Source of the DNA: Nosema muscidifuracis
Lineage: Eukaryota > Microsporidia > Nosematidae
Direction of reading: 5' to 3'
Assembly (NCBI GenBank): GCA_028335825.1
Contig: JAIOKI010000012.1
Span: forward strand, 124,001 to 188,000
DNA: 64,000 bases
Positions 38,981-48,310 of the stretch are shown here, piece by piece. A program made the position numbers and the translations under genes. Every line of letters begins with the position of its first letter. Positions within the stretch are counted from its first letter, which is position 1. Below the pieces are notes generated by a model. It was not told the DNA's origin and searched no databases. It worked only from the letters and a program-made list of their open reading frames with translations.

Positions 38981-39607
38981 TTATGCGCATAAAATAAATA
39001 TTATATTTTTATAGTTCTTTATTTAAGAAAATTATTAATTTTTTTATTCTTAGAAATGCTACTTATTATAAGATAAAATTTTATATTAATCTTAATATTT
39101 TTCAAATTAATTGTTTATTATTTAATAGTTAGAAGTTTGTGGTATTTTTATTAATTAAAATAAAGTTTAGTCTTTATTAATTCAAATACAGAGTTTTAGT
39201 CTTTATTAATTGAAATAAAGAATTTTAGTCTTTTTTAATTGAAATAAGAATTCTTAGTTTTTAATAATAAAAATTATATTTTTTTATTGTATTTATTAAT
39301 TAGAATAAAATTTTCCTATTGTATTTGTTAATTAAAATTATATTTTCTTATTGTATTTATTAATTAAAATAAAACCTCATTCTTAGAACTAAAAATCTTA
39401 AGCTAGTATTTATAAATTAATAGAAAATTTTTTTATGATAAATTAATTATGCCTTGTATTTAACATCAAAAGCAAAAATTTATTTATCATAAAATAAATA
39501 ATTAATTTAACAATATAAAAATTTATGAAATAATTTGATTTTTGTTTAAAAATATTCTTTTTTTTCTGTTAAACATTTAACTTATTTTTTAAATAAATCA
39601 CCCTTAA
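38981..39607. other. Divergent spacer between SPO11 and valyl-tRNA synthetase
   Basis: A ~40-bp theme with TTTAGTCTTTATTAATT recurs near 39165-39250 and a second one, TTATTGTATTTATTAATTA, near 39285-39370. No frame. CACCC at the right end belongs to the synthetase. Confidence 0.6.
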
Positions 39608-42262
39608 ATGGATAAAAAAGCAGCTAAAGAAGAAAAAAAGAAACAAAAACTTGAAAAATTTTTACAAAAGAAACTTAACACTACAACAATATCAAAAACT
39701 CCAAAGACTATTAAAAAGTCATCTTCATCAGGATATGATCCATTACCAGTAGAAGCAAAATGGAATGATTTCTGGATAAATAATAATTTATTTAAACCTC
39801 AACCTAAAGATAAAAAATTTGTAATTAGTATGCCACCTCCAAATGTAACTGGAAGTTTACATATAGGTCATGCTATGATGGTAGCAATTCAAGATACAAT
39901 TTGTAGATATAAACGTATGAAAGGATATGAAGTATTATATTTACCTGGTACTGATCATGCAGGTATAGCTACACAGACAGTTGTAATGAAACAATTAGAA
40001 AAAGAAAATAAAAAATGTAATAGGGAAGAATTTTTAAAAGAAACATGGAAATGGAAAGAAAAATATGGATCAAGAATTATGGAACAATTTAAAAGACTTG
40101 GTACTAGTGCTGATTTAAGTAGACAAAGATTTACTATGGATAGTGATATGAATAAATCTGTTACAGAAGCTTTTTGTAGATTATATGAGAAAGGATTAAT
40201 TTATAGAGATAATAAAATTGTAAATTGGTGTGCTAAATTACAAACTACACTTAGTGATATAGAAATTAATCATTTAAGTGTTTCACCAAATACTTTAATT
40301 AAAATTGATGAAAGAAATTATGAATTTGGTGTAATTTATGTATTCAAATATCCTGTAATATTTATAGATGAAAAATCTGAAATTAATGGATATCTTGAAG
40401 TAGGAACTACTAGACCAGAAACTATATTGGGAGATGTAGCTTTATGTGCTAATCCTAATGATAAAAGATATACTAAATATAAAAAAATTATTCCAATTAA
40501 TCCACTTACTGATAAAAAACTTGAATTTGTATTTGATGAAGGTGCTGATATGGAATTAGAAAGTGGTGTATTAAAAATTACACCTGCACATGATCCAATA
40601 GATTTTGATATAGGAAAAAAACATAAATTACAACAGATTGTTATATTCGATAACGAAAATAAAATAACATGTGAAGGTGAATATAAAGGTTATTCAAAAT
40701 TAGATGCTAGAGATCTCGTTATTAAAAAATTAAAAGAAAAAAATTTATTCATTGAAAAGAAACCTCATGAACAAATTTTACCAATTTGTTCAAGATCTAA
40801 TGATCTTATAGAACCAATTATTAAAGAACAATGGTGGTGTAATTGTTCAAGTATGGCTAAGAAGGCTATTGATATAGTTAAAAATAATAAAATTGAAATT
40901 CATCCAACTGAATCTAAAGAAGATTGGTATAGATGGTTTGAAAATCCAAGAGATTGGTGCTTATCTAGACAATTATGGTGGGGACATAGAATACCAGCTT
41001 ATAAATCACCAGATAATGACTGGTCAATAGGAAGAACAAAAAATGAAGCTTTAGAATCTTTTTATAAAAATAATCCTCATAGTAAAATTTATCCTGAATC
41101 TGATTGGATACAGGATGATGATGTATTAGATACGTGGTTCTCTTCTGGTTTATGGCCTTTTGCTACATTAGGATGGCCTGAAAAAACTCAAGATTTTGAT
41201 AATTATTTTCCAACTTCTTTATTAGAAACTGGTAAAGATATTTTGTTTTTTTGGGTAGGTCGTATGGTAATGTTATCTCTTGAATTAACTGAATCAGTAC
41301 CATTTAAAGATATTTTATTACATGGAATTGTACGTGATGCAAATGGAAGAAAAATGAGTAAAAGTCTTGGGAATGTTATTGATCCAATTCATGTAATTGA
41401 TGGATCATCTTTAGAAAATTTAATAGAAGTTGCTAAATTAGGAAATTTATCTAATGATAAACTTAAAGCAGCAGAATCTGTTATAAGAAAAGATTTTCCT
41501 AACGGAATTGAGGCATGTGGAGCTGATGCATTAAGATTTACTTTATTGTCGTATGTCAATGGAATAAATGATATTAAACTTGATATTGAAAGAGTAAAAG
41601 GTAATAGAAAATTCTGTAACAAAATATGGAACGCATCAATATTAGTTAAAAAAATTGTTGATGAATTTGTTGAGAAAAATCAAGAATTTCAGGATTATGA
41701 AAGTTTAATAGAAAAATTGGATGATAAATTAAGAAATGAAACAGATGATTTAATTGTCTGGTTAATTCAAAAGAGAGATAAAATGATTTCAGCTACTAAT
41801 TCAAGTTTAAATGAATATAATTTTATGATTGCTACTCAATCTATTCATCAATTCTTCTTATATGATTTTTGTGATGTTTATATTGAAATAGTGAAAAAAG
41901 TCAAAAAAGAAATTTATATAAAAACATTATTTTCTGTTCTTGTTGATTGTTTGAAAATATTTAGTTCGTATATGCCTTTTATATCAGAAGAAGTTTATTC
42001 TAAATTCTTTAACAAAACTTTACTTAATGCAGAATTCCCTAAAGAAATAATCAACAAAAATTCTACGAATTTTGATATAGTTTTATGCAAAGTTAAGTCT
42101 ATAAGAGCAGATATTGAAAAAAATAAAAGAAACAAAATTTCAGTTATATTAGGAACAGAAGAAAATATTAAGGAATCTGATTTACAATTTATAAAATCAC
42201 TTATTAATAATATAGAAGATATCAAGATGGGTGTCAAATCTGAGATTATTGATTTTAATTAA
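39608..42262 (+). CDS. VAS1: Valyl-tRNA synthetase
   Basis: Class I enzyme that charges tRNA-Val. The 884-residue protein has a Lys-rich N-terminal tail (1-40) and PPPNVTGSLHIGHAM with HIGH at 85-88. The CP1 editing domain includes TTRPETILGDVA. The tryptophan-rich REDWCLSRQ-type block is present as PRDWCLSRQLWWGHRIPAY. KMSKS lies at 582-586, followed by the helical anticodon-binding domain. The C-terminal coiled-coil tRNA-binding arm of bacterial ValRS seems reduced. CACCC lies before the ATG. The next gene starts only 20 bp past the stop, the tightest junction in the window. Confidence 0.97.
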   Translation: MDKKAAKEEKKKQKLEKFLQKKLNTTTISKTPKTIKKSSSSGYDPLPVEAKWNDFWINNNLFKPQPKDKKFVISMPPPNVTGSLHIGHAMMVAIQDTICRYKRMKGYEVLYLPGTDHAGIATQTVVMKQLEKENKKCNREEFLKETWKWKEKYGSRIMEQFKRLGTSADLSRQRFTMDSDMNKSVTEAFCRLYEKGLIYRDNKIVNWCAKLQTTLSDIEINHLSVSPNTLIKIDERNYEFGVIYVFKYPVIFIDEKSEINGYLEVGTTRPETILGDVALCANPNDKRYTKYKKIIPINPLTDKKLEFVFDEGADMELESGVLKITPAHDPIDFDIGKKHKLQQIVIFDNENKITCEGEYKGYSKLDARDLVIKKLKEKNLFIEKKPHEQILPICSRSNDLIEPIIKEQWWCNCSSMAKKAIDIVKNNKIEIHPTESKEDWYRWFENPRDWCLSRQLWWGHRIPAYKSPDNDWSIGRTKNEALESFYKNNPHSKIYPESDWIQDDDVLDTWFSSGLWPFATLGWPEKTQDFDNYFPTSLLETGKDILFFWVGRMVMLSLELTESVPFKDILLHGIVRDANGRKMSKSLGNVIDPIHVIDGSSLENLIEVAKLGNLSNDKLKAAESVIRKDFPNGIEACGADALRFTLLSYVNGINDIKLDIERVKGNRKFCNKIWNASILVKKIVDEFVEKNQEFQDYESLIEKLDDKLRNETDDLIVWLIQKRDKMISATNSSLNEYNFMIATQSIHQFFLYDFCDVYIEIVKKVKKEIYIKTLFSVLVDCLKIFSSYMPFISEEVYSKFFNKTLLNAEFPKEIINKNSTNFDIVLCKVKSIRADIEKNKRNKISVILGTEENIKESDLQFIKSLINNIEDIKMGVKSEIIDFN

Positions 42263-42282
42263 ATATTTTATTTTACCCTTTT

Positions 42283-43296
42283 ATGTTTGTTGCGAGTGAT
42301 AATAGTACAGTTGTAGTTGATATTGGTACAGAAACTTTTAAGATTGGATACTCTAATATTGAATTTCCTCGTTCATTCGAATCTACAAAGAACTTTAAAA
42401 ATAATTTCATATCACCAGTTTCCAAATCAGTGATAAATAATTTAGAAGGTTATTTACAGATTTTAGATACTAAATTACCACCAGACACTTCTTACTTACT
42501 CATTTCAGAGAATACTTTTGAATCAGAAGAAATTAAAGAAAAAATTTTAACTCATGTTATGGAAAAAAATTGTGCTTCTTCAGTATTATTTTCTAAAAGT
42601 GCTATACTTGATTCTTTTTCATATGGTAAATCTACTGCTATAGTTATATCTATAGGAGGTGGATCTACACAGATTTCATCAATAATAGATGGATATATAA
42701 TAGAGAGAAGAAAAATAGATTTTGGTTGTTATGATATTACACTCAAATTTTTAGACAAAATAGAGAAAAATAATGGATTTAATAATATGTGTATTGAAGA
42801 TACTACTTTGGAATATTCTGAGAATCTAAAAAGTTTTAAGAAATTTGAGTATGCACGAAGTAAAAAAGAAGATTTTTATAAAAAGTGGGTGGAAATTCAA
42901 AAAAATTTTAATGAAGAATCTGTAAGTGATTTGAATATGAAAAGACAATTTGATAATTCTCATAAAAATATTTTGGAAATTGTTGATTACATTAAAGAAA
43001 TTATTGATGGTAGTCCTTCTGATAAAAGATTACATTTACTTAATAATATTTTGGTAAGTGGAGGTGGATCTTACATAGGAAGAATTGAAAAGGTAATAGA
43101 AAAAATGGTATTTGAAATATATAATGAAGAAAAGATATGTGTAATAAATAATCCTTCATGTTTTCATACCTATCTTGGTGGTGTTATTATGGGAAATATA
43201 GGAAGTTTTAAAAGTCTGAATATTGGTAGATTAGATTATAAAGAATATGGAACATCTATATTAAAAAGAAAAAATCAGTCGTGGTTGGGAAATTAA
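42283..43296 (+). CDS. Actin-related protein, probably Arp4-type
   Basis: A 337-residue actin-fold protein. The first phosphate loop is VVVDIGTETFKIGYSN, the second ISIGGGSTQISSI, and the adenosine-side motif LVSGGGSYIGRIE. The end has the family's YLGGVIMGNIGSF and a terminal RKNQSW. Conventional actin landmarks such as the DNase loop are missing, so this is a nuclear actin-related protein rather than actin. The retained nucleotide loops and the N-terminal SNIEFPRSFEST fit Arp4, shared by histone acetyltransferase and remodelling complexes, but Arp5 or Arp6 cannot be excluded. Its start signal (TACCCTTTT) sits in the 20-bp gap behind the synthetase. Confidence 0.82.
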   Translation: MFVASDNSTVVVDIGTETFKIGYSNIEFPRSFESTKNFKNNFISPVSKSVINNLEGYLQILDTKLPPDTSYLLISENTFESEEIKEKILTHVMEKNCASSVLFSKSAILDSFSYGKSTAIVISIGGGSTQISSIIDGYIIERRKIDFGCYDITLKFLDKIEKNNGFNNMCIEDTTLEYSENLKSFKKFEYARSKKEDFYKKWVEIQKNFNEESVSDLNMKRQFDNSHKNILEIVDYIKEIIDGSPSDKRLHLLNNILVSGGGSYIGRIEKVIEKMVFEIYNEEKICVINNPSCFHTYLGGVIMGNIGSFKSLNIGRLDYKEYGTSILKRKNQSWLGN

Positions 43297-43462
43297 ATTG
43301 TAAAAGTTTTTATTTAATGGTTGAGTGTATAAAATTATAAGGCATTCAGATTTGTTTATATTTATAAAAAATATGTAAGAGGTTTTTAATTCTACCTTAC
43401 TATTTTATATTTTTCCAGCAAATATTGTTACGTCAAAAAACTTTCTTGTAATTTGTTTACCC

Positions 43463-44155
43463 ATGTATAATTTTATCATCCCAACATACAATGAGAAAGA
43501 AAATATTCTTACACTTATCAAACTTATTGAATCTACAATGAAAGGTATAAAAAAAGATTTTAAAATTATTATAGTGGATGACGGAAGTCCGGATGGAACA
43601 CACGATCTTGTGATGAAAAATAAACATGATTTTATCAAACTAATATACAGAACAGAAAAAAAAGGCCTAGGTTCAGCTTATAAGGCAGCACTTCAATATT
43701 GCAAATATCCATTTACATTTATACTAGATGCAGATTTATCACATGATTCACTCTATTGTCAAGACATGATACTAAAACAAAAAGAAAATAATAGTGATAT
43801 CGTTATAGGGTCAAGATATATAAAAAATGGTGGTGTTTATGGATGGTCATTATATAGGAAATTAGTGAGTAGAGGAGCAAACAACTTTGCATCTTTCTTT
43901 TTAAACTTAAAATCTACAGATTTAACTGGAAGTTTTCGATTGTATAAAACTCCGGTATTAATATTACTGTTAGATAAAGCACCTTCTCGTGGGTATTCAA
44001 TACAAATGGAACTTCTATATCATGCTGAAAAAATGAAATGTAGTATATCTGAATTGCCTATCGTATTTTATGAACGAAGATACGGTGTATCTAAACTAAA
44101 TAAGGGAGAAATTTTTAATTTTGTAAAATCTGTCTTCAGACTTTTTTTGACATAA
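43463..44155 (+). CDS. DPM1: Dolichol-phosphate mannosyltransferase, catalytic subunit
   Basis: Makes Dol-P-mannose from GDP-mannose on the cytosolic face of the ER, the donor for O-mannosylation and GPI anchors. The 230-residue GT2 enzyme has IPTYNEKENI, IIVDDGSPDGT, GLGSAYKAAL and the metal-binding DADLSHD. Later come GSRYIKNGG and YGWSLYRKLVSRGAN, and SKLNKGEIF near the end. There is no C-terminal membrane helix, so it is the human DPM1 type, which needs DPM2/DPM3-like partners, rather than the yeast type, which has one. TTACCC touches the ATG. It is the last single-copy gene before the LINE and rRNA unit. Confidence 0.95.
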   Translation: MYNFIIPTYNEKENILTLIKLIESTMKGIKKDFKIIIVDDGSPDGTHDLVMKNKHDFIKLIYRTEKKGLGSAYKAALQYCKYPFTFILDADLSHDSLYCQDMILKQKENNSDIVIGSRYIKNGGVYGWSLYRKLVSRGANNFASFFLNLKSTDLTGSFRLYKTPVLILLLDKAPSRGYSIQMELLYHAEKMKCSISELPIVFYERRYGVSKLNKGEIFNFVKSVFRLFLT

Positions 44156-44289
44156 AAAATAAAAGTTATTAATAATAATGAAAAAAATAAAAATATTTAT
44201 TGAAAAAAAAATCAGTATAGAAGAAAAAAAAAATAAAATAATTTATTGAGATAAAATAAAAAAAAAAATAAAATAATTTATTGAGATAA
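44156..44289. repeat. A-rich simple repeat between DPM1 and the LINE 3' end
   Basis: AAAATAAAATAATTTATTGA followed by GATAA occurs twice in near-perfect form, with a looser third unit before them, separated by A-runs. On the LINE's strand this reads as T-runs, so it is not a normal poly(A) tail. It may be a simple-repeat 3' tail of the element or pre-existing DNA at the junction. Confidence 0.6.
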
Positions 44290-44599
44290 GAGAGAAAAGC
44301 CACACAGCAAGTAAAAACTTTTACATCCAATATTATGTGACACACACCAGCATACCATGAAGGCCTTGCTTGTAGGAAGATTGGGAACCCCTTAGGATTA
44401 GTTAAAATCCTTCAGTCATAATGACTGAGACCTGCGTTCAGCAGGATTTTGGGTTATCGCCTGGTTCAATACACCATTTAAGAACACAACTCAGTTCAGC
44501 GGAATGCTACGGCATAATATGCAGCTTTAAGCCAAACCCCTCCCAGGTCAGAATTTAATTCTTTTGTTGCTAATAAATTAGCTACTTTTGTATCAGATT
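44290..44599 (-). other. LINE 3' UTR with three consecutive hairpins
   Basis: Conserved-looking, G+C-rich for this genome. The hairpins are AGGATT/AATCCT (44394-44399 with 44406-44411), TCAGTCAT/ATGACTGA (44412-44428) and CCTGC/GCAGG (44431-44445). LINE reverse transcriptases often recognise folded 3' ends of this kind, so it is the likely site where reverse transcription starts. Confidence 0.6.
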
Positions 44600-47500
44600 T
44601 TACTCTAATGAGACATGAAGTCTACTTTTTTGTTGTACAATGATATATCTTTGTACTATCATTTTATCAAGAAATTCTACTCTTGCAAGTAGAGCTTTTC
44701 TTCCTGTTGGTGAAGTTTTAATGTCATTTATATTACCAATGATCATCTTAACTTGTTCTATTTTTGTTAGAGTTAAAGAATTTAACTCTGGGATTTTGTT
44801 CTCATAAAGAGATCTTGTTTCAGATAAGGATGGACAATCTAACAGGAAATGTTCAAGATTTTCCTGTTCTCCCTCACATAGAAAGCAATGTTCTCTATAA
44901 TACTGAGGGATTCTACGAGCATTAGCTAACGCAGGAGACCATCTAATTAAATTACACCTTACTTTGGTGTAATTCCTTATCTGTCTTTTACTAACTTGTG
45001 TTAGTATGTGCTTGAGTTGAGACTCAAATATACCATACTGTGCTGCTAGTGAGGATGCTATGGTAGTATTATAGGATCTCCTACCTTTCAATACCTCGAT
45101 TATTCTTTGTTTGGCTACTTTGTAGTCAATACTTTCATAGTCGTGTCCGACATATCTTTTACACCACCGTCGAGTTCTTGAACTCCATGTAGTCTTTTTG
45201 GCTCTTGGAACTTGTTCTACAAATTCCGAGATTATAGTTTTGTTGTGTTTCCACTTCCTTAATGCTCTAAAGCGATTTAGAGCTGCCTGTATTTGAATCC
45301 TGTTAATGCAGAACTCATCCATTATCCTATCTAATGGAACTATTTTTGTCCAGAATATCATCCGAACAGCTTTTCTGAGAATCCTACTGATTCTCCCTGA
45401 TCTTGTGCTAGACATTCCCCATAACTCACTACCGTACATGAGTGCAGGTACTAGTACATTCTTTATTAGTATTCCCTTAAACGGAATACATATACTCTTG
45501 TTAAGAAGCTTTGGTTTCAATGCTTCTAATGCTTTTTTGCCTCTAAAGGCTCCATCTTTTACAAGATGATCTTCGAGGGTGCTTCTTTTAATCAACACAC
45601 CCAAATACCTGTATTCTGTGACTTCACAGATCTTTCCGAAGTCAATATCTATAGAGATATCTTCTGACTCATAGCTTGTATTGGTGTTCCATACGAGAAT
45701 ACCACTTTTGTTACAGTTAACTCTCATTTGATTGTCAACTGCCCATTTGCTGATTTGTTGAATTTTTAGTTCCAAATCATTTTTTGAATCACCGAAGACA
45801 ACAATGTCATCTGCAAACATCAGTCCTGGTATTGCTATTGTTGATCGAGGTACAATCACTTTTGTCATGTCATCAAAAATGTCATTAATAAACAAATTGA
45901 ACAACATCGGAGAACAAGGGCATCCTTGTCTCACACCTTTTCTGTAGCTATAGCCACTGCTTGTATCTCCACCTATGCGGATTCTCATTAGTGTGTTACC
46001 ATATATATCTTTCAATGTATTGATAAGATACTCTGGTATACAATACTTTTGTAGCTTATTAAATAATAGCTCATGGCTAACATTATCATAAGCTTTTTCA
46101 AAGTCTATGAAGCACAGATATGTCTTCAGACTTCGAAATTCTCTTCTTTTAACAACTTCTAATAAAGTTGCTACCTGGTTCATACATTCTTCTCCTGCTC
46201 TAAATCCAGCCTGATAAGGAGAAAGAATGTTATTTGTATCGACAAACTGTGTAAGTCTATCATTGATTATTTTTAGGTATATTTTACTGATTGTATTAAT
46301 CAGTGCAATACCTCTATAGTTGTTGATATCTGTTTCATCTCCCTTTTTATGGAGGCATACCATATCAGCAGCACTCCAATAAACAGGTGGGCTGGCACCT
46401 GTTATAAATTTGTTGATCTCATCCACCAGGAATGAGGGCAGCTTTTTATCTACTAGACTAGGCCTAAGTAGTACCTTGTATAGCTCAGTTGGAATTTCAT
46501 CCGGACCGGCTGCTTTGTTATTGCCACAATTATTTGTAGCTTTTATTAATTCCTCCATTGTGACGTCATCAGGAGGCTCTTTTAAAAGACTTTTGTTGTA
46601 TATAGAGTCACTATCTACAGTTGATGTTGCTAATTTAGCATAAAATTTGTTAGCTATTTCTAGCTTCTTTTGTTGCTCATTGTGAGCTATGCCCTCCTCG
46701 TCTTGAAGACAAACATTGTCTAGTCTAACTGATGTGTTAGACATACCCTTTAGCCACTTCCAGAAATCTCTAGAGCGATTACTTTTATAGAGGTTTATGC
46801 CATTAAAGGCCCAGAGATTAGCTCGTTCTCGCCGAACCTTCACTCTTGTTTCCTCAACTTCTTTTTTTAATGTCAAATACCTAAAAGCATTTACATCATT
46901 CCATTGTTTTAGTACTTGCTTTGTGGCAAGTCTAAATCTTTTATACACATTAATGTGCTTCCATTTAATAGGTAATCCTTTTTTTACCTTAACTTTATCG
47001 TACACCTTTTCAGTTGTACATACTTCTTTTAAAACTCTTGGGAGTTCTTCTATTGTGAATAGTTTCCTATTCAAAAGCTGACTCAATTTCTCTTCAATAA
47101 GAGGATCTTGCATCTTCTTTCTGTTATATGTAAAAGATGTCTCTACTACTGGAGAAGGAAGAGTTATATATCTTCTAAGTAGTAGATGATCTCCTACAGC
47201 CCATCTTTGTGAGATAGTAACCTTCTCACTGTCTTGCTTTAAGACTCTAAAGATCGTATCAATACGTCTTTTTGAGACTTTACCATTACTCAGGATTCTA
47301 GTTCCTGATACTCTATTGTAGTTGATAAGAGGATTTAAACCTCCAGCAACAAGCTTTTGTTTGAGAGTTGAATCTTTACAATTCATATCTCCCATTACTA
47401 TAATCTCCTTGTAGCATCTTTTGTTCTTCTCAATATTAAGAAGGTTGATTAATTTTATGAGAGTTAATTGCTTAAGCTCTCTATCTTGTGGCACATAGAC

Positions 47501-48310
47501 ATTGATAACTAGTATCTTTGTCCATCCTGTACTTGTTTTGAATTCAACAACCGTTTGTAGGATGTTGTCATCATTACCTTTTTTAGAACATCTCACTGCT
47601 CCACTTTTTCTTACCAAGGTCATTAAACCTGGTTTATTTTTACCTATGGCAGGTGTTTCCACTACCATATACTTTTCTAGTCTTCCAATAAAAGTGGATT
47701 TCTTCCATGTTTCTTGTAGACATAAAATTGATGGTTTCTCTACTTTCAAAAGGATCTCTAAGTCTTCCTTCTTCCCATAAAGATGATTTATATTAAGACT
47801 ACAAAGCTTAACTTTGTCAAGAGTCTTTAACTTTTGTACCTGCTTAAACTTAGCTGGTTTTTCTTTTAACACATTAATGTTTAACTGCTTTAATGCATTA
47901 ATAAAGTTGTCTTTTTGTACTTTCTTTACAGCAAAGAAAGTAAATGTTGTATCACGTCTGCGATGTCTTTTACTACCTACAATACAGTTATCTAAAACTG
48001 GATTAACTCTTGTAAGTTTCTTTTGTAACTCTGGAATCTTAATATGGCTTGCCAAGGCCTTTACTAAGCAGAGCTTCTTTTGTAAGCTGTTAAGCTTGAT
48101 CTTTTTTCTTAAATTAAACATTACATTATAATTTAAAGATTTTACTCCGAGGGATCTCGAATGACATTTACTTTTGATTTTAATAAGTTTGTAACTTAAA
48201 TCAATACAAATACTTTTGTTGCTTCTAAGAAGCTTAAGTAAAGAAGTTTTTTGATTCCTTAGAGTGAATCGTAATAAATCAATATTTAGAATTTTATTTT
48301 CAGGGACCAT
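44600..48310 (-). CDS. LINE ORF2: APE endonuclease and reverse transcriptase
   Basis: A 1236-residue protein. After a basic lead (~1-165) comes an apurinic-type endonuclease with all main motifs: LCSLNINHL, LQETW, INVYVPQD, GDMNC, RRIDTIF and VGDHLLL. The reverse transcriptase lies at about 600-870: YRGIALINTISKIYLKIIN, QAGFRAGEECMNQ, CFIDFEKAYDNV, GVRQGCPCSPMLFNLFIND and the catalytic FADDIVVFGD. Near the end is a finger, CFLCEGEQENLEHFLLDCP (Cx2Cx8Hx4C), typical of LINE ORF2 tails. Every catalytic residue I can check is present and no break is seen, so it may be active. It overlaps ORF1 by 11 bases. Confidence 0.95.
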   Translation of the reverse strand: MVPENKILNIDLLRFTLRNQKTSLLKLLRSNKSICIDLSYKLIKIKSKCHSRSLGVKSLNYNVMFNLRKKIKLNSLQKKLCLVKALASHIKIPELQKKLTRVNPVLDNCIVGSKRHRRRDTTFTFFAVKKVQKDNFINALKQLNINVLKEKPAKFKQVQKLKTLDKVKLCSLNINHLYGKKEDLEILLKVEKPSILCLQETWKKSTFIGRLEKYMVVETPAIGKNKPGLMTLVRKSGAVRCSKKGNDDNILQTVVEFKTSTGWTKILVINVYVPQDRELKQLTLIKLINLLNIEKNKRCYKEIIVMGDMNCKDSTLKQKLVAGGLNPLINYNRVSGTRILSNGKVSKRRIDTIFRVLKQDSEKVTISQRWAVGDHLLLRRYITLPSPVVETSFTYNRKKMQDPLIEEKLSQLLNRKLFTIEELPRVLKEVCTTEKVYDKVKVKKGLPIKWKHINVYKRFRLATKQVLKQWNDVNAFRYLTLKKEVEETRVKVRRERANLWAFNGINLYKSNRSRDFWKWLKGMSNTSVRLDNVCLQDEEGIAHNEQQKKLEIANKFYAKLATSTVDSDSIYNKSLLKEPPDDVTMEELIKATNNCGNNKAAGPDEIPTELYKVLLRPSLVDKKLPSFLVDEINKFITGASPPVYWSAADMVCLHKKGDETDINNYRGIALINTISKIYLKIINDRLTQFVDTNNILSPYQAGFRAGEECMNQVATLLEVVKRREFRSLKTYLCFIDFEKAYDNVSHELLFNKLQKYCIPEYLINTLKDIYGNTLMRIRIGGDTSSGYSYRKGVRQGCPCSPMLFNLFINDIFDDMTKVIVPRSTIAIPGLMFADDIVVFGDSKNDLELKIQQISKWAVDNQMRVNCNKSGILVWNTNTSYESEDISIDIDFGKICEVTEYRYLGVLIKRSTLEDHLVKDGAFRGKKALEALKPKLLNKSICIPFKGILIKNVLVPALMYGSELWGMSSTRSGRISRILRKAVRMIFWTKIVPLDRIMDEFCINRIQIQAALNRFRALRKWKHNKTIISEFVEQVPRAKKTTWSSRTRRWCKRYVGHDYESIDYKVAKQRIIEVLKGRRSYNTTIASSLAAQYGIFESQLKHILTQVSKRQIRNYTKVRCNLIRWSPALANARRIPQYYREHCFLCEGEQENLEHFLLDCPSLSETRSLYENKIPELNSLTLTKIEQVKMIIGNINDIKTSPTGRKALLARVEFLDKMIVQRYIIVQQKSRLHVSLE
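44936..44965. repeat. 30-bp sequence inside ORF2 repeated exactly at the LINE 5' end
   Basis: AGACCATCTAATTAAATTAC plus ACCTTACTTT at 44936-44965 is identical to 50215-50244, which lies just upstream of ORF1, in the same orientation. In ORF2 it codes for KVRCNLIRWS. Confidence 0.95.

Noticed and set aside
44156-44289. A-rich tract as a LINE poly(A) tail.
   Set aside because: The LINE is on the minus strand, so a poly(A) tail would appear as T on the plus strand; the A-run has the wrong orientation.
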